Positions 24,523 to 36,100 of a stretch of DNA of 64,000 nucleotides are shown here, piece after piece. Made by a program: the position numbers and the translations under genes. How positions within the stretch are numbered: position 1 is the stretch's first letter; each line of letters starts with the position of its first letter. This DNA comes from Chlamydoabsidia padenii (Eukaryota; Mucoromycota; Mucoromycetes; Mucorales; Cunninghamellaceae), in the NCBI GenBank assembly GCA_025330725.1, contig JAIWND010000051.1, positions 62,001-126,000 on the forward strand, in the 5' to 3' direction. A model generated the notes under the pieces. The model made no database searches. It was not told where the DNA came from and worked only from the letters and a program-made list of their open reading frames with translations.

Positions 24523-24660
24523 AAATCTGGAATAAATTTTTTCATCTCCGCCTTTTGATCCCAACTGACTCATTTTATTCCAACCTCTCTTCTTCTTATT
24601 CTCTTCCCTACTTTTTTTTATTTTTATTTTTAAAAAAACAAATCAATCCATCTCACCATA

Positions 24661-26362
24661 ATGAAGTATCGATCTACTCGTGGCCAAGTAAAGGATTATA
24701 CTTTTGAAGAAGCTGTCATGGCAGGCTTGTCTCCTGATGGTGGTCTTTTTGTTCCTCACCATATCCCTGCTTTACCTGAAAACTGGCGTCAAGCATGGTC
24801 CGAACTCTCCTTCCAACAATTAGCTGTACAAGTCCTCTCACTCTATATCGATGAAACTCAAATCCCTCGTAAGGATCTTGAAGACTTGGTGGAACGATCT
24901 TACTCAACCTTCCGTCATCCTGAAGTTACACCTTTGGCTCAAGTCAAGGATGGTCTGTATGTCTTGGAATTATTCCATGGTCCTACTTTTGCATTCAAGG
25001 ATGTGGCCCTTCAATTCGTTGGTAATCTCTTTGAATACTTTTTGGAACGTCGCAATCGTGCTGAACAAGGTGGTAAGACTCATCGTTTGACTGTGGTGGG
25101 TGCAACCTCTGGTGATACTGGAAGGTAAGCAAGACAAGAGTGAATGGATCAAGTGGTATAAAAAGGTCTTCTTCATATCTTTCATAGCCATACTCACATC
25201 GTTTTTGTTTTTTTTAAATAGTGCAGCTATCTATGGTCTTCGTAACAAGAAGAATGTCTCTGTCTTTATCCTTCACCCTAATGGCCGTGTTAGTCCTATT
25301 CAAGAAGCTCAAATGACCACGGTATTGGACAAGAATGTACACAATCTCTCGGTGGAAGGTACTTTTGATGACTGTCAAGATATTGTCAAGACTCTCTTTG
25401 GCAACCGTGCATTCAACGACAAACATCACTTGGGTGCTGTTAACTCCATCAACTGGGCTCGTATTTTAGCTCAAACAGTATACTACTTCCAAGCTTACTT
25501 TTTGTTATTACGATCATTAAACATCAGCCCTGGATCAGCCGAAGCAGACAAAATTAAAATGGACTTTTCTGTCCCTACTGGCAACTTTGGCGACATCCTA
25601 GCCGGTTATTATGCATATCGTATGGGTCTTCCTTCCAACAAATTGATTGTGGCCACCAACGAAAACGACATCCTGTACCGATTCTTCGAAACCAACGCCT
25701 ACGAAAAGCAGACTCTTGATGGTGGTGCAGTCAAGGAAACTCTGTCTCCCGCTATGGATATTCTTGTCTCATCCAACTTTGAACGACTCTTGTGGTACTT
25801 GGCTCGTGATGATGAAAAGGATGGTGGACGAGCAGAAGTAGCTACACATGATACGGCATTGAACGAGGATCTCAGCGACAAGGCTGGACAGACGGTGGCT
25901 CAATGGATGAATGAACTCAAGACTCAAGGTGTATTCCGTGTGGCCGACAGTGTGGTGTTGAATGCTCGCAAGATCTTTGATGCTGCCATGGTCACTGACA
26001 AGGACACTATCCAAGGTATCAAGGAATATCAACAAAAGCATCGTTATGTGCTTGATCCTCATACTTCCGTTGGTGTGGTGGCAGCCGACAGACTTACCGA
26101 ACGGGATAGTCTCTCTCTGGTCCCTCAAGGCAAGGAAGTCATGATCTGCTTGGCTACGGCTCACCCTGCCAAATTCTCTGATGCGGTGGAAATGGCCCTA
26201 AAGGACGAACAAGGTTTTGATTTCCAAACTCAAGTCTTGCCCAATGAATTCATCGGATTACTGGACAAGGAACGATCGGTGGTCTCGGTTGAACGTGCGG
26301 ATCCTCAATTGGTCATGGATGTTATTGAAAAGGAACTCAAGGCCGAAGGAATCGAATTTTAA
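24661..26362 (+). CDS. THR4: threonine synthase
   Basis: Two exons (24661-25124, 25222-26362) give 534 residues, similar to yeast Thr4 (514). The PLP enzyme converts O-phosphohomoserine to threonine. Visible: N-terminal MKYRSTRGQVKDYTFEEAV, the PLP-lysine motif HGPTFAFKDVALQFVGNLFE, the glycine-rich SGDTGSAAIYG that the splice junction creates, and C-terminal ATAHPAKFSDAVE. The intron falls in that phosphate-binding motif. An AATAAA signal lies near 26407. It is the fungal/plant class of long threonine synthase. Confidence 0.97.
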
Positions 26363-28948
26363 ATAGATGTTAATTAGTTAGTATAAATGGTTTTTATTGA
26401 TTTGAAATAAAGTAATCTTGATGATATATTTTAAACAATGTCTAGGTGAATGGGATGGGGGGGGGTTATGTGACAATGTATTTGTAATGAACAATGTTTA
26501 GGGGTGATTCAACTACAAAAGAAAAATGACAGCTCCATTCAATCGGAAATCTAATTGGCTAAATATTTAAATCCCGGTCGGCTCGGGTCTCCCGTTTCAT
26601 AAAAATCGGCTTCATTCCCCCCCCTTTTTTGTTTCTTCTCTCCTCTTTCTGCAAGTCTAATTCTTTTGTGGTTGATTATATACAATGCTTATCATCACTT
26701 TGGTATTATGGATTACTGATTTCTTTTCTCCATCAAGAAAAGATACTAGTGGATTCAACAAATCTGAATAGGTAAATCCAGGGGAAAATTTTTTAACTTG
26801 ACCTAGTTTACCACCCCTTCTCTTTAGGACCATCATCTTTACACCAACTTAACTCTTCATAATCTTCTACTTGGTCTTTTTTTAGGTGATCTGAAACAAC
26901 GCTCGGAAATGAACTTGAGGATAGAAGACGATAGGATTTACCGACGACATACCAATGGAATGGACATGCGACAAACTGGGTGTAGCATTAAATGACCCTC
27001 TTACATCAAGGCGGCGGAATCAACAAGACGCGGAATTTGTTAGAACCACTCCCCTCTCCTCATCCTTTTATCCTATATATTAATAACACTTATCATCTAG
27101 TCAACTAGAAGTAGTACGGATAGTATAACCAGCTATTTATAATACTATATTAACATATCATTTATAATAAACAAACTTATCATTGTATGTTTACTGAACT
27201 TATGTATGTATGTGGGGGAAAAGCTACTACCTATGGTGTAGAGGGGGAAAATATGGTTTGATATAGTAATAAAGTGGCACGTTAGTAATAAGGAGATAAG
27301 TACATTTTATCCTATAGTACACGATATCTTCACAAAAACACTGTTTTAGTCTGTGCGAATATGTATGCTATGTAAACTGCAACTAGGGAATCGATCATTG
27401 TCCCTGAAAGAAACGTGCTAAAATAAGATTAACCCCCTTTTTCTTTGATGTTATAAAGTATAATCATTCTTCGATATGCATCTGTAGATAATACATATAA
27501 CGTAATCGACAAAGTTATACAAGTGTACTGATGATCATTCACTCCTTTTTTCCTATTGATACTGGCAAGATTCAGAGACAGAACTCATCCATTCCCTTTT
27601 ATGTTCATATTGCCGTAAAATTATAAATCTGAACGTGCATAATGTCTAACTAGCGGCGATCGCCAAAGATTTTTCTAGTTTGGGATTCATGCAGCGGGGT
27701 CTCGTTTTCAAATTCCGGCATCGAAAAAAAAAAAGTTAATGGTTCGATGGAATCGTCACCAATTTTGACTTTTAGATAAAACAGCGAAAATGAAAGAAAA
27801 TCTCCTTTTATGTGAGATACTCTCCCTCATTTGCAGTTGTTTTTATTTTGAAACACGGGATTGGATGTACTGTTTGTGTACAAAACATGAGCAAAGGCAC
27901 TTTTTTAAAACCGCACCCTGTCTTACATATACATACATCACCCTTTTTTGTCCCTAAGTTTAGACACACGTTATGACTAAACCGTCCATAACCCGACAGC
28001 TGCTTGTGACCCACGTTTTCATAAGAATGAATGAATGAAAGAAAGAATGTGTGCCAGTTTTTTTGAAATGAAAATGTCTGGAAAAGTTATACAGATCTGC
28101 CTTTTTTTAGAGGAATCGATACATATTCTTGATTCTGTCGATTGAAATTCGTTTCTGGGTTTCCCTGATGATAAGTTTTTTGTACCTCATAATAGAAAAT
28201 GACGAGTCAATTACGAAGTAAAGGTTCATGTCATCTTGAATCGGCGATTTGGTTTTTCTTTTTTTTTTGCGTGGGACTAAACTCCCTGTCTCCTAAATGA
28301 CATCCCGATTTTTTTTTTGTTTTTTTTTTTTTTTGTTTCCCACCTCCCTTTTTTATTATATAGATTCATTCCCCTTCCATCTACTTTTATATCTTTACCC
28401 TGAATAATGGAAATGGAATTTATACTTTATGTGTATTCTTGCTGTGTTTTGGTCATGCAAAAAAAAAAAGAGAGTAAAATTGGTCGTATACGGGGCCAGA
28501 ATGATGGTCATCGGAGGTTAAATAAAATTTATGCAAATTGAATTTCCGATTTCTGACAGCCCCCTTTATTCAATGACTTTTCTTTTGGTTGCATGATGGA
28601 TGTTGATGGTAATAATATGAACTATTATATTCAATCTATGTTGTCAGCAATAACAATAGGAATTGAGTTTTATAAACCTATAGGTAATATCGAACTCCTT
28701 CAATCAACTTTTGTTTTGTTACATCTCATTCTCTTTCTCCTCAAAGTCTTTTTTTTTTTTTTCTCATTTCCTCCTCCTTTTGATCTCCTTCTTTCTTGAG
28801 TAGAGATCATCATTCTTTTTCTTGATCGAAAATAAGGGTGACTCTACAAAAGAAATAAAAAAGAAAAAGAGAGATAGATATAAAAAGACAATAGTTAATC
28901 TTTACTATATTCTTCATTCCAATCCTTTCTACTTTACTTTTCATCGCC
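26363..28948. other. long intergenic region (about 2.6 kb)
   Basis: Apart from a weak spliced-transcript candidate at 26600-27180, I see no gene. The stretch is AT-rich with many short homopolymers (for example T runs at 28255-28335 and about 28748) and no tRNA-like or repeated block that I recognise. Confidence 0.5.
26600..27180 (+). other. possible short spliced transcript, coding status unclear
   Basis: A pyrimidine-rich leader precedes an ATG at 26684 that opens a 28-codon frame ending at TAG just before GTAAAT. CTTTAG and TTTTTTTAG acceptors follow (about 26825 and 26885). Beyond the second lies a stop-free stretch of about 35 codons (LKQRSEMNLRIEDDR) ending in TGA, then AATAAA-like signals near 27165. 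The leading exon does not join in frame with it by any splice I tried, so it may be a noncoding RNA, a small protein with another start, or nothing. Confidence 0.25.
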
Positions 28949-29542
28949 ATGGACATCAAAAACTTACTTTGCGCTCATGTAAACTCCGATTCAAAGGTGA
29001 TGATGATTCCTAGTTCTGACCCTTACTTTTATACATCATATGATTCCCCGTCCTCTTCGTCCTCATTATCCTTCAGCCCACCTCCAAGTTATGCATCACC
29101 CTTATCAGTTCTAGTGTCACCACTCAATTCACCATTGATGAAAGAGGATGATCGATCACAGACAATGCGACAACCTCAACGCCGCTTAACCACACAAACT
29201 CGTACTCCTTGGTGCTCTGAAGAAGATAACTTGTTGAAAAAAGGCTACCAGCAAGGTTTATCCTGGGCAATGATTTCTTCGACTTTTCTACCTCATCGAT
29301 CTCGAGGGTGCTGTTGGGGTCGTTTCAAAACGTTACAAGCAAAAGCTTTGGAAAAGCGGGATTGGTCCGATTCCGAGGATCGGCTTTTACTACTAGCTGT
29401 CAAAAAACATGCAAAGTTATTTAAGCATGCATGGAAGTCAGTCGCACAAGATTTGAATCCGCATAGGGGTTGGCGCGAGTGTGAAGCGCGGTCTTTGAAA
29501 CTAAGTGGCATGATTCGAAAAAAACACCTTCACTCTCTTTAA
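28949..29542 (+). CDS. small protein with two SANT/Myb-like repeats, 197 aa
   Basis: Single-exon frame. The first 80 residues are Ser/Pro-rich. Then come two Myb-type repeats: about 86-130 (TPWCSEEDNLLKKGYQQGLS, WAMISSTFLPHRS) and about 138-190 (RDWSDSEDRLLLLAVKKHA, WKSVAQDLNPHRGWRECEAR). The spaced tryptophans and the acidic EED/SED cap of helix 1 fit Myb/SANT DNA-binding repeats, so a transcription factor or chromatin protein is likely. I do not recognise a specific orthologue. It is compact and has no introns, unlike its neighbours. The ATG at 28949 follows a pyrimidine-rich leader. Confidence 0.72.
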   Translation: MDIKNLLCAHVNSDSKVMMIPSSDPYFYTSYDSPSSSSSLSFSPPPSYASPLSVLVSPLNSPLMKEDDRSQTMRQPQRRLTTQTRTPWCSEEDNLLKKGYQQGLSWAMISSTFLPHRSRGCCWGRFKTLQAKALEKRDWSDSEDRLLLLAVKKHAKLFKHAWKSVAQDLNPHRGWRECEARSLKLSGMIRKKHLHSL

Positions 29543-30157
29543 CTCTTACATCATCATCATTCAGTATATCCATGACATCAGAAAACAATCAAAAAAGAAT
29601 CAAGATCGACAATTCACACACCGCATTCCAAAAAAAAAAAAAAAAAAAAAAAAGAAATGACCCTGAATACAATGGTTAATGAGTCCGTGGACGGATCTCC
29701 CAATATACCCCCACATATACTTTTTTTTAAACACAAATACTCTTTAAGCATCAATTACATTTATCTTTACTTATATTTTATATATATCGTATTCTTGCCA
29801 TTTTCCTCTCCTAATTCTGTATGACATTTACTGCATTACATTCACTTCTTATCCTTCTTGTTTATATGATATGTCTACACACATCCTTGTAAAAACTGCT
29901 TTTAACTATGCTTTTCATAATAAAAACATCCATCTCTTTTTTTTTCTTTCTCATATTTATTGTTCCATGCATCTTTTAAATTCTTTTTCGAGAAACGGCG
30001 GTACCTGAATTTTTGACCTAAGAAGTTTTCTTTTTTTCTTTTTCTTTTCACAGTCCGACTTGCTTGGAGATCGAGTGTAGAAAAAGCATAGTTTTTTGTC
30101 TGTTTATTCTTTTATTCCTTACTCTAATACCATACCTCATATAACAGAATTATAAAC
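29543..30157. other. intergenic, before the receptor kinase gene
   Basis: A/T-rich DNA with an A run at about 29630-29653 and a possible AATAAA signal at about 29920 for the SANT gene. No coding frame is seen. The receptor-kinase promoter should lie in the last 200 bases. Confidence 0.5.
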
Positions 30158-33100
30158 ATGGTCCATATATCTTGTAGTTGTTACTTTCTAACACTTATCT
30201 TATTGACATTGCTATCACAATTCGCCTCATCACAACAAGGGCAGTCAAGCAGCGGATTATCATCATTCCCACAATGCTCAACAGACCTATATAACTTTAC
30301 CAAACCAGTTTTTGCAATGCTGACACATGAAAACAGTGTTTCCAAGTTCTATGGTAATCCATCCAGCGGAGCAATGGATGCCGCCGCATTACTAGTAAGA
30401 TAACGACTCAATGCAAGTAAGAAATAAAGTACTAACTTTACATTATGAATTAACTCACTAGGGAGTCGATGTGGTTTGGAATCATCGAAGTGGAAATGGA
30501 AAAATGCAAATGGTGCAGGCCATCATGGATGCTGTTGAAAAGGTAAAGGATTTTCACTAATCACCAAAAGCGGATGAAATATTAACACTCCGCCTATTTT
30601 TTATCTCCCCCCTTTCTCTCTCTCTTTTTTTTTTTTCTTCTTCTTTCTCTTTACTTTATTCTTCACTATATCCTCTCAGGGTGTTGATGGCATTATCACA
30701 ACCATTCCCAACAAAGATGTCCTTGAAGCCGTACGATATGCTAAATCAAAAGGTGTACCAGTAGTCGTCTACAACACAGGTGAACATTATTCTTACGAAT
30801 TAGGTTTGACTCGTGTCCTCCAATCCGACGAAAAAGCAGGTGCTATGGCCGTTCAACAGTTACAAAAAGATGGCTTCAACAAACCTTTGGTGTTATCTCA
30901 TCAAGAAAACTTGGATGAAGAAACAAATGCTCGTGTGGATGCGATTACCAAGAACTTGAACAATGCACCTTACCCGATCCTCCGCCGACCAGACAACACT
31001 GCAAAATCAACAGTACAAGCCCTTCGTGATGACTTTATATCTGGTAACTTTGATTCTCTCATCTCTCTTGGTGGAATGGCAAGTCATTTAAAAAAGAAAA
31101 AGAAAAAGAAAAGCAATACATGATACTAATCTAACCTTATCCTTTAATAGATCTCCTCTGACTTGGTGATTAATATTGCTCTTGCAATTCATGATATTCA
31201 ACCTAACCGACAGTTTGATACCCTTCTGATGGATTTTGGTGGACAAAACATGACAACTCTCTTTGGACTACGACCGAACTCTACCTTTGTGATCAACCAA
31301 TTGCCTTATTATCAAGCGGCTTTACCAGTTTTTTTCTTGTATCTGGAAGTGGTGACAGGGCATAGTCCATATGGAAATCAAACTATTCCAACTGGTCCAT
31401 TGTGGGTGACAAACGATACGATCAAGAAGGTTTTGGGATATGTAGAAGATCGGCCTCTCTCAGTTGCGACAAGTTATACTCATCTTGGTGCTTTTATCCC
31501 AAATGCTGAAGGCGATACTTATGGGCGAAATACTTTGGCTGGGATGGAGCAATTGGCACAAAAACTTGTTTGGACTGTGACTAATCATTTAAATGTAAGG
31601 ATTTTTGTATGAATGATTCCGTTTTACGTTACTGACCACCTTCCCCCCCCTTTTTTTTTTTTGACTTCATTTGATTAGATGGACCATGCTGGTAAGAATC
31701 ATAGTTTAGTTTGATTGTGTACCAAATATTAACACCTTTTCTCCGATATAGGTTATCCTCTAAATAGTCTACCTGATATTGACTCTATCCTCAAGCAAAA
31801 TGTCACCGATTTAGTGATGATGGGTGATAGTGATCAGTTGTTGGACTCTTTAAAGAACGTCTCTACCATCAAGAACATTCCCTTGGCTGTCATTGGATTC
31901 CATTATACCGCTGCTAATTCTAGTTTGCCTCCGTAAGTATACTAATATGCAAGTTATCATACTTTTACTTTTATTAATTTTTATTCAATCTAGATCATCT
32001 ATCAATCTGTACAACGATGTTGACAATCTCGCTCAATCTACTGCTCATCAAGCTACCTTGGATGGAATCAAAAGACCTGTTTGCTTATCTGAACGACATA
32101 TTTTGGGGAATGATCATTTCTGCGACAAACTTTATAACAATCTTGAATCTATGGGTATGGCGTCTCTTCCTCCTCGCGACAACGTGGTTCATGTGATGAA
32201 TATTACCAGTCAAAGTAATGTAAATCGCGAAGTAGGTGTGGTCCTGGACTCTCTACGAACGAAAAACTACTCGACGGATTCCATATTCACATTCTCGGAA
32301 TATGTATTTGACTCTATTAACATGGTAAGTATCCAATTAAATACTTGCAAATCAGATAAATGATCTAATATCTCTCTTTTCCTTTCTTTACTTGTTCTCC
32401 TTCTGTGGGAACATGTAGCGGCTTCTCCAAAATTATACATCGGCAGCTCTGACTTTATACAGCTCGGCGGACCGATTTGATGAACAACAAGCATTCATTG
32501 ATTCAAGACTCAATAGATCATGGTATAGTATATTTATAGTAAACTTTGGTTGCTGCTAGGTACTAATCGTTTTTTTCTTTTTTTTTCTTTTATGACATAT
32601 GATAGGTCAATGAATACCTATTCTATGGGATTTCTGACGGTCCTTGATCTCTTGATTCAGAAGACTATGCCGGAACTTCCATGGAAAGACGTACCAATGC
32701 AACCATCTCACTTGCCCTACATCTGTCCTCCTGGCACATCATACCAAGTATTGGCACGATCATCTTTTTGTTTAGATTCTCTGGATATTCCTCGATCATC
32801 AATACAATGTTCGTCATGTCCACCAAACCACTACAGCTCTAGTGCTAACCAAGCCAAATGTCTACCATGTCGCAATGGAACTATTGCCAATCCAAACGCC
32901 ACTTCATGCATCTCATGTTACGACGACAGTGTATCTGGAAACACCCTCTGTGCAGCTTTTATTGCAATGGAACAACAAAAGAAGACTCGGCGGCTACTAT
33001 CCATCATATTACCTATTGTATTGCTATTTCTTCTGGCTCTGGCCTTATGGCTGCTCTTTTATTGCATGAAACGACACAAAAACCGACATCGTGGCTTGGA

Positions 33101-36100
33101 ATCGGGTGAAGAAGACTCTTGGCTATTATCTTATGACTCCTTGACACGATCTGCTCTCTCCGACTTTTTGAACAGGACTCCGACGAATGAAAAAGGCAAC
33201 TTTGCATTACCACAGCATAATAACCAAACATCAATTCTTGATTCAGAACCCATTCCGGTATCAAACAAACTTACGACAACAACTGCACCTTTAATCTTGG
33301 GGGATTCGGCATCTAACGACATGGATATCAATCACTCTGTTGTAGATATTACCCAACCTAACAATGACGATTTGCATCCAATTATTACTACAACATCAAA
33401 CTCTCAAAACAAATTAAGGCGCAATGCATCATGGGATATATCAAGCACGGAGGCCAATGCTCACTGGGCCATACAAAATGGGAAGGAACGCAATGATCGG
33501 GAAATGAAGAAATTAACAAAGTACGGCTATCCTTTTTTATCTAATGAAAATTACTAACGCTTTTATATACCATAAATAGGACACAACTACCAAATTTACC
33601 AACAAAGAAACGGGTCCATTTCCTGCGCAACACCATTGGACGACAGTAAGTGATGGAATAACATAAATCCATGAATACATCATTAGGTTTTATCACTAAC
33701 TAATACACTTTTACTTTGAATAGCCGAAGCTTCCCTGTTTTTGTCAAGCAAATCGGCTTTAAACCAATCCGCCCTGACGAAGACATTAAAACAGAGATCG
33801 CGATGCTCAAACACAGCCGAAATCATAACCTGGTGGAATTTGTCGGTGTATGTATTGAATCTCATGGGATATACTTGGTTGAAGGTAAATATAACTTTAT
33901 AGATCATTATATAATGTGTGTGGTAGACGTTTTAACTGACTAGCCATTATCTCTTAATAGAATACTGTCGAAAAGGTCCTCTTCATGAAATCCTATCAAA
34001 TCCCGACATCAACTTGACTTGGATATTTCGCTACTCACTTATTAACGATTTGTTGGAAGGAATGCACTTTATACACCGATCGAAAATCGACACTCATGGA
34101 TTACTCACATCGGCCAAATGTATCATTTCTGGGCGATGGGAACTAAAGATTGGTGATTTTGGTGCACATAAAATGCGACAAGCTCAATACGATCCAGGCG
34201 TCATCTCCTATATCCAAAAACATTATCCGGGCCACTCTACTATTGTACCATGCGAAACCACTTTATTATGGCTGGCACCCGAATCTGTCATCCAAGTGAC
34301 ACCCGAATTATCTATTACCTTTCCATCGAAAAAGGCTGATATTTATAGGTAAACAAAAAAAACCTCTTGACAAAAGCAACAGTACCAATTGACTCACTAT
34401 ACCCCTTTTTTTTATGCTTCATCCTTAGTGTTGGAATTGTTATGAATGAAATACTCACAAGGACTTGTCCATATAATGAATTAACCGATCAAGGGGAACA
34501 ACCTGCCGAAATCTTCCAACACATTATGCAAGACCACTTGACTCCGACACTTGACGAATCTGCCCAAAACGAATACCACGATCAAGTCAACAAGCTTATC
34601 ATTCAATGTTGGTCTCTTGATCCAGATGACCGCCCATCTATTGGGGAACTACAGGTAAAATCAAATACGATATATGTATACACTGAACCAATTACTTACC
34701 TTACAACTTACGTTTGTTTAGAATCAACTGCAGGCGATTGACCCTTCGATGGCGGGATCTGAAAACGTGGTGGATAATCTTGCATCTCTGGTAAGTGCTA
34801 TACCAAGCAAAGAATGATGGAATATGTACTAACTGTTTTTATTTTTATTTTCCAATATAGCTTGAAAAATATGCCAACGATATGGAAAATTTGGTTTACA
34901 ATAGAACGGCCAATTTGCAGCAAAGAACCATCGAACTGGAAGAAGAACGAGCCAGGACACAGAAGCTACTTATAGGTATGTTAGAAAGGATCAAGAGCTT
35001 TCCTGGTACTAACTTTTGTCTTTTTCTCTTGTAGACCTCAAGGAAGCCAAGGAAATCGCGGAAGCAGGAGCTACGGCAAAGCAAAACTTTTTGGCCAACA
35101 TGTCTCACGGTAAATCACAAATCACAGCCAAAAACCAACTACAGTCTAACTCTTTTATCTTTTATCTTGTGCTTAGAAATACGTACACCTATGAATGCTG
35201 TTATTGGTATGTCACGTATTTTGATGGAAAGTGACCTTCCTCCTGAATTGTATGATTGCGCAGAAACAATCGAATCCTCGGGTAATCATCTCATGGCCAT
35301 CATTGACGATATATTGGATTATTCGAAAATTGAATCTGGAAAGTTATCTTTGGAAAATAACGCTCTGGACTTGGTAAGAAAGCGAAACATAACATTTGTC
35401 CTTCTGTTTACTAACATTTTTTTTTATTCCAATAGACCTTCGTTATTGAAAGTGCCATCAAGCTTGTCTCACCCAACTTTATGCAAAAGGATGTTGCTCT
35501 ATGGTATGAAATGGATCCCAAAGTGCCAGTAAAAATAAAGGGTGATCTGGTCAGATTACGTCAAATTATCCTGAACCTGTAAGTGTTGCCAATTACCATA
35601 AAGGGGGGGGTCGAGCGGGGGTTTTTATTATACTGACTTCTCTCTCTTTTTTTTTCAAGTCTCTCTAATGCTTTTAAATTCACCGCAACTGGCGGACATG
35701 TGCATCTCCGGGTTGAAGTCGGTGAAAAGCGTCTTCCGCTGGTACATTCTCAAGTAAACACTGACAATAATGAAGAAGCATTTGGTGACGATGGTGTTTT
35801 AGCTACGACCCCTTTACTCACCCAGGAAAAGGTCAAACCAGCGACTCAAGTAACAACCACACAACATTATTTGGACGATTCATATGTGCCCATCAAAATC
35901 TCACTCAGTGATTCGGGTATAGGGATTCCTGAAGATAAACTCGACGCACTCTTCCAGACTTTTACTCAGGTAGACGCTTCAACAACAAGAAACTTTGGGG
36001 GAACCGGGCTTGGGTTGGCAATCTCTAGACAGCTATGCAGACTAATGGATGGTGACATGGTAAGACCCCTAAAAAAGAAGAAGAAACGTTTTGGATTCTG

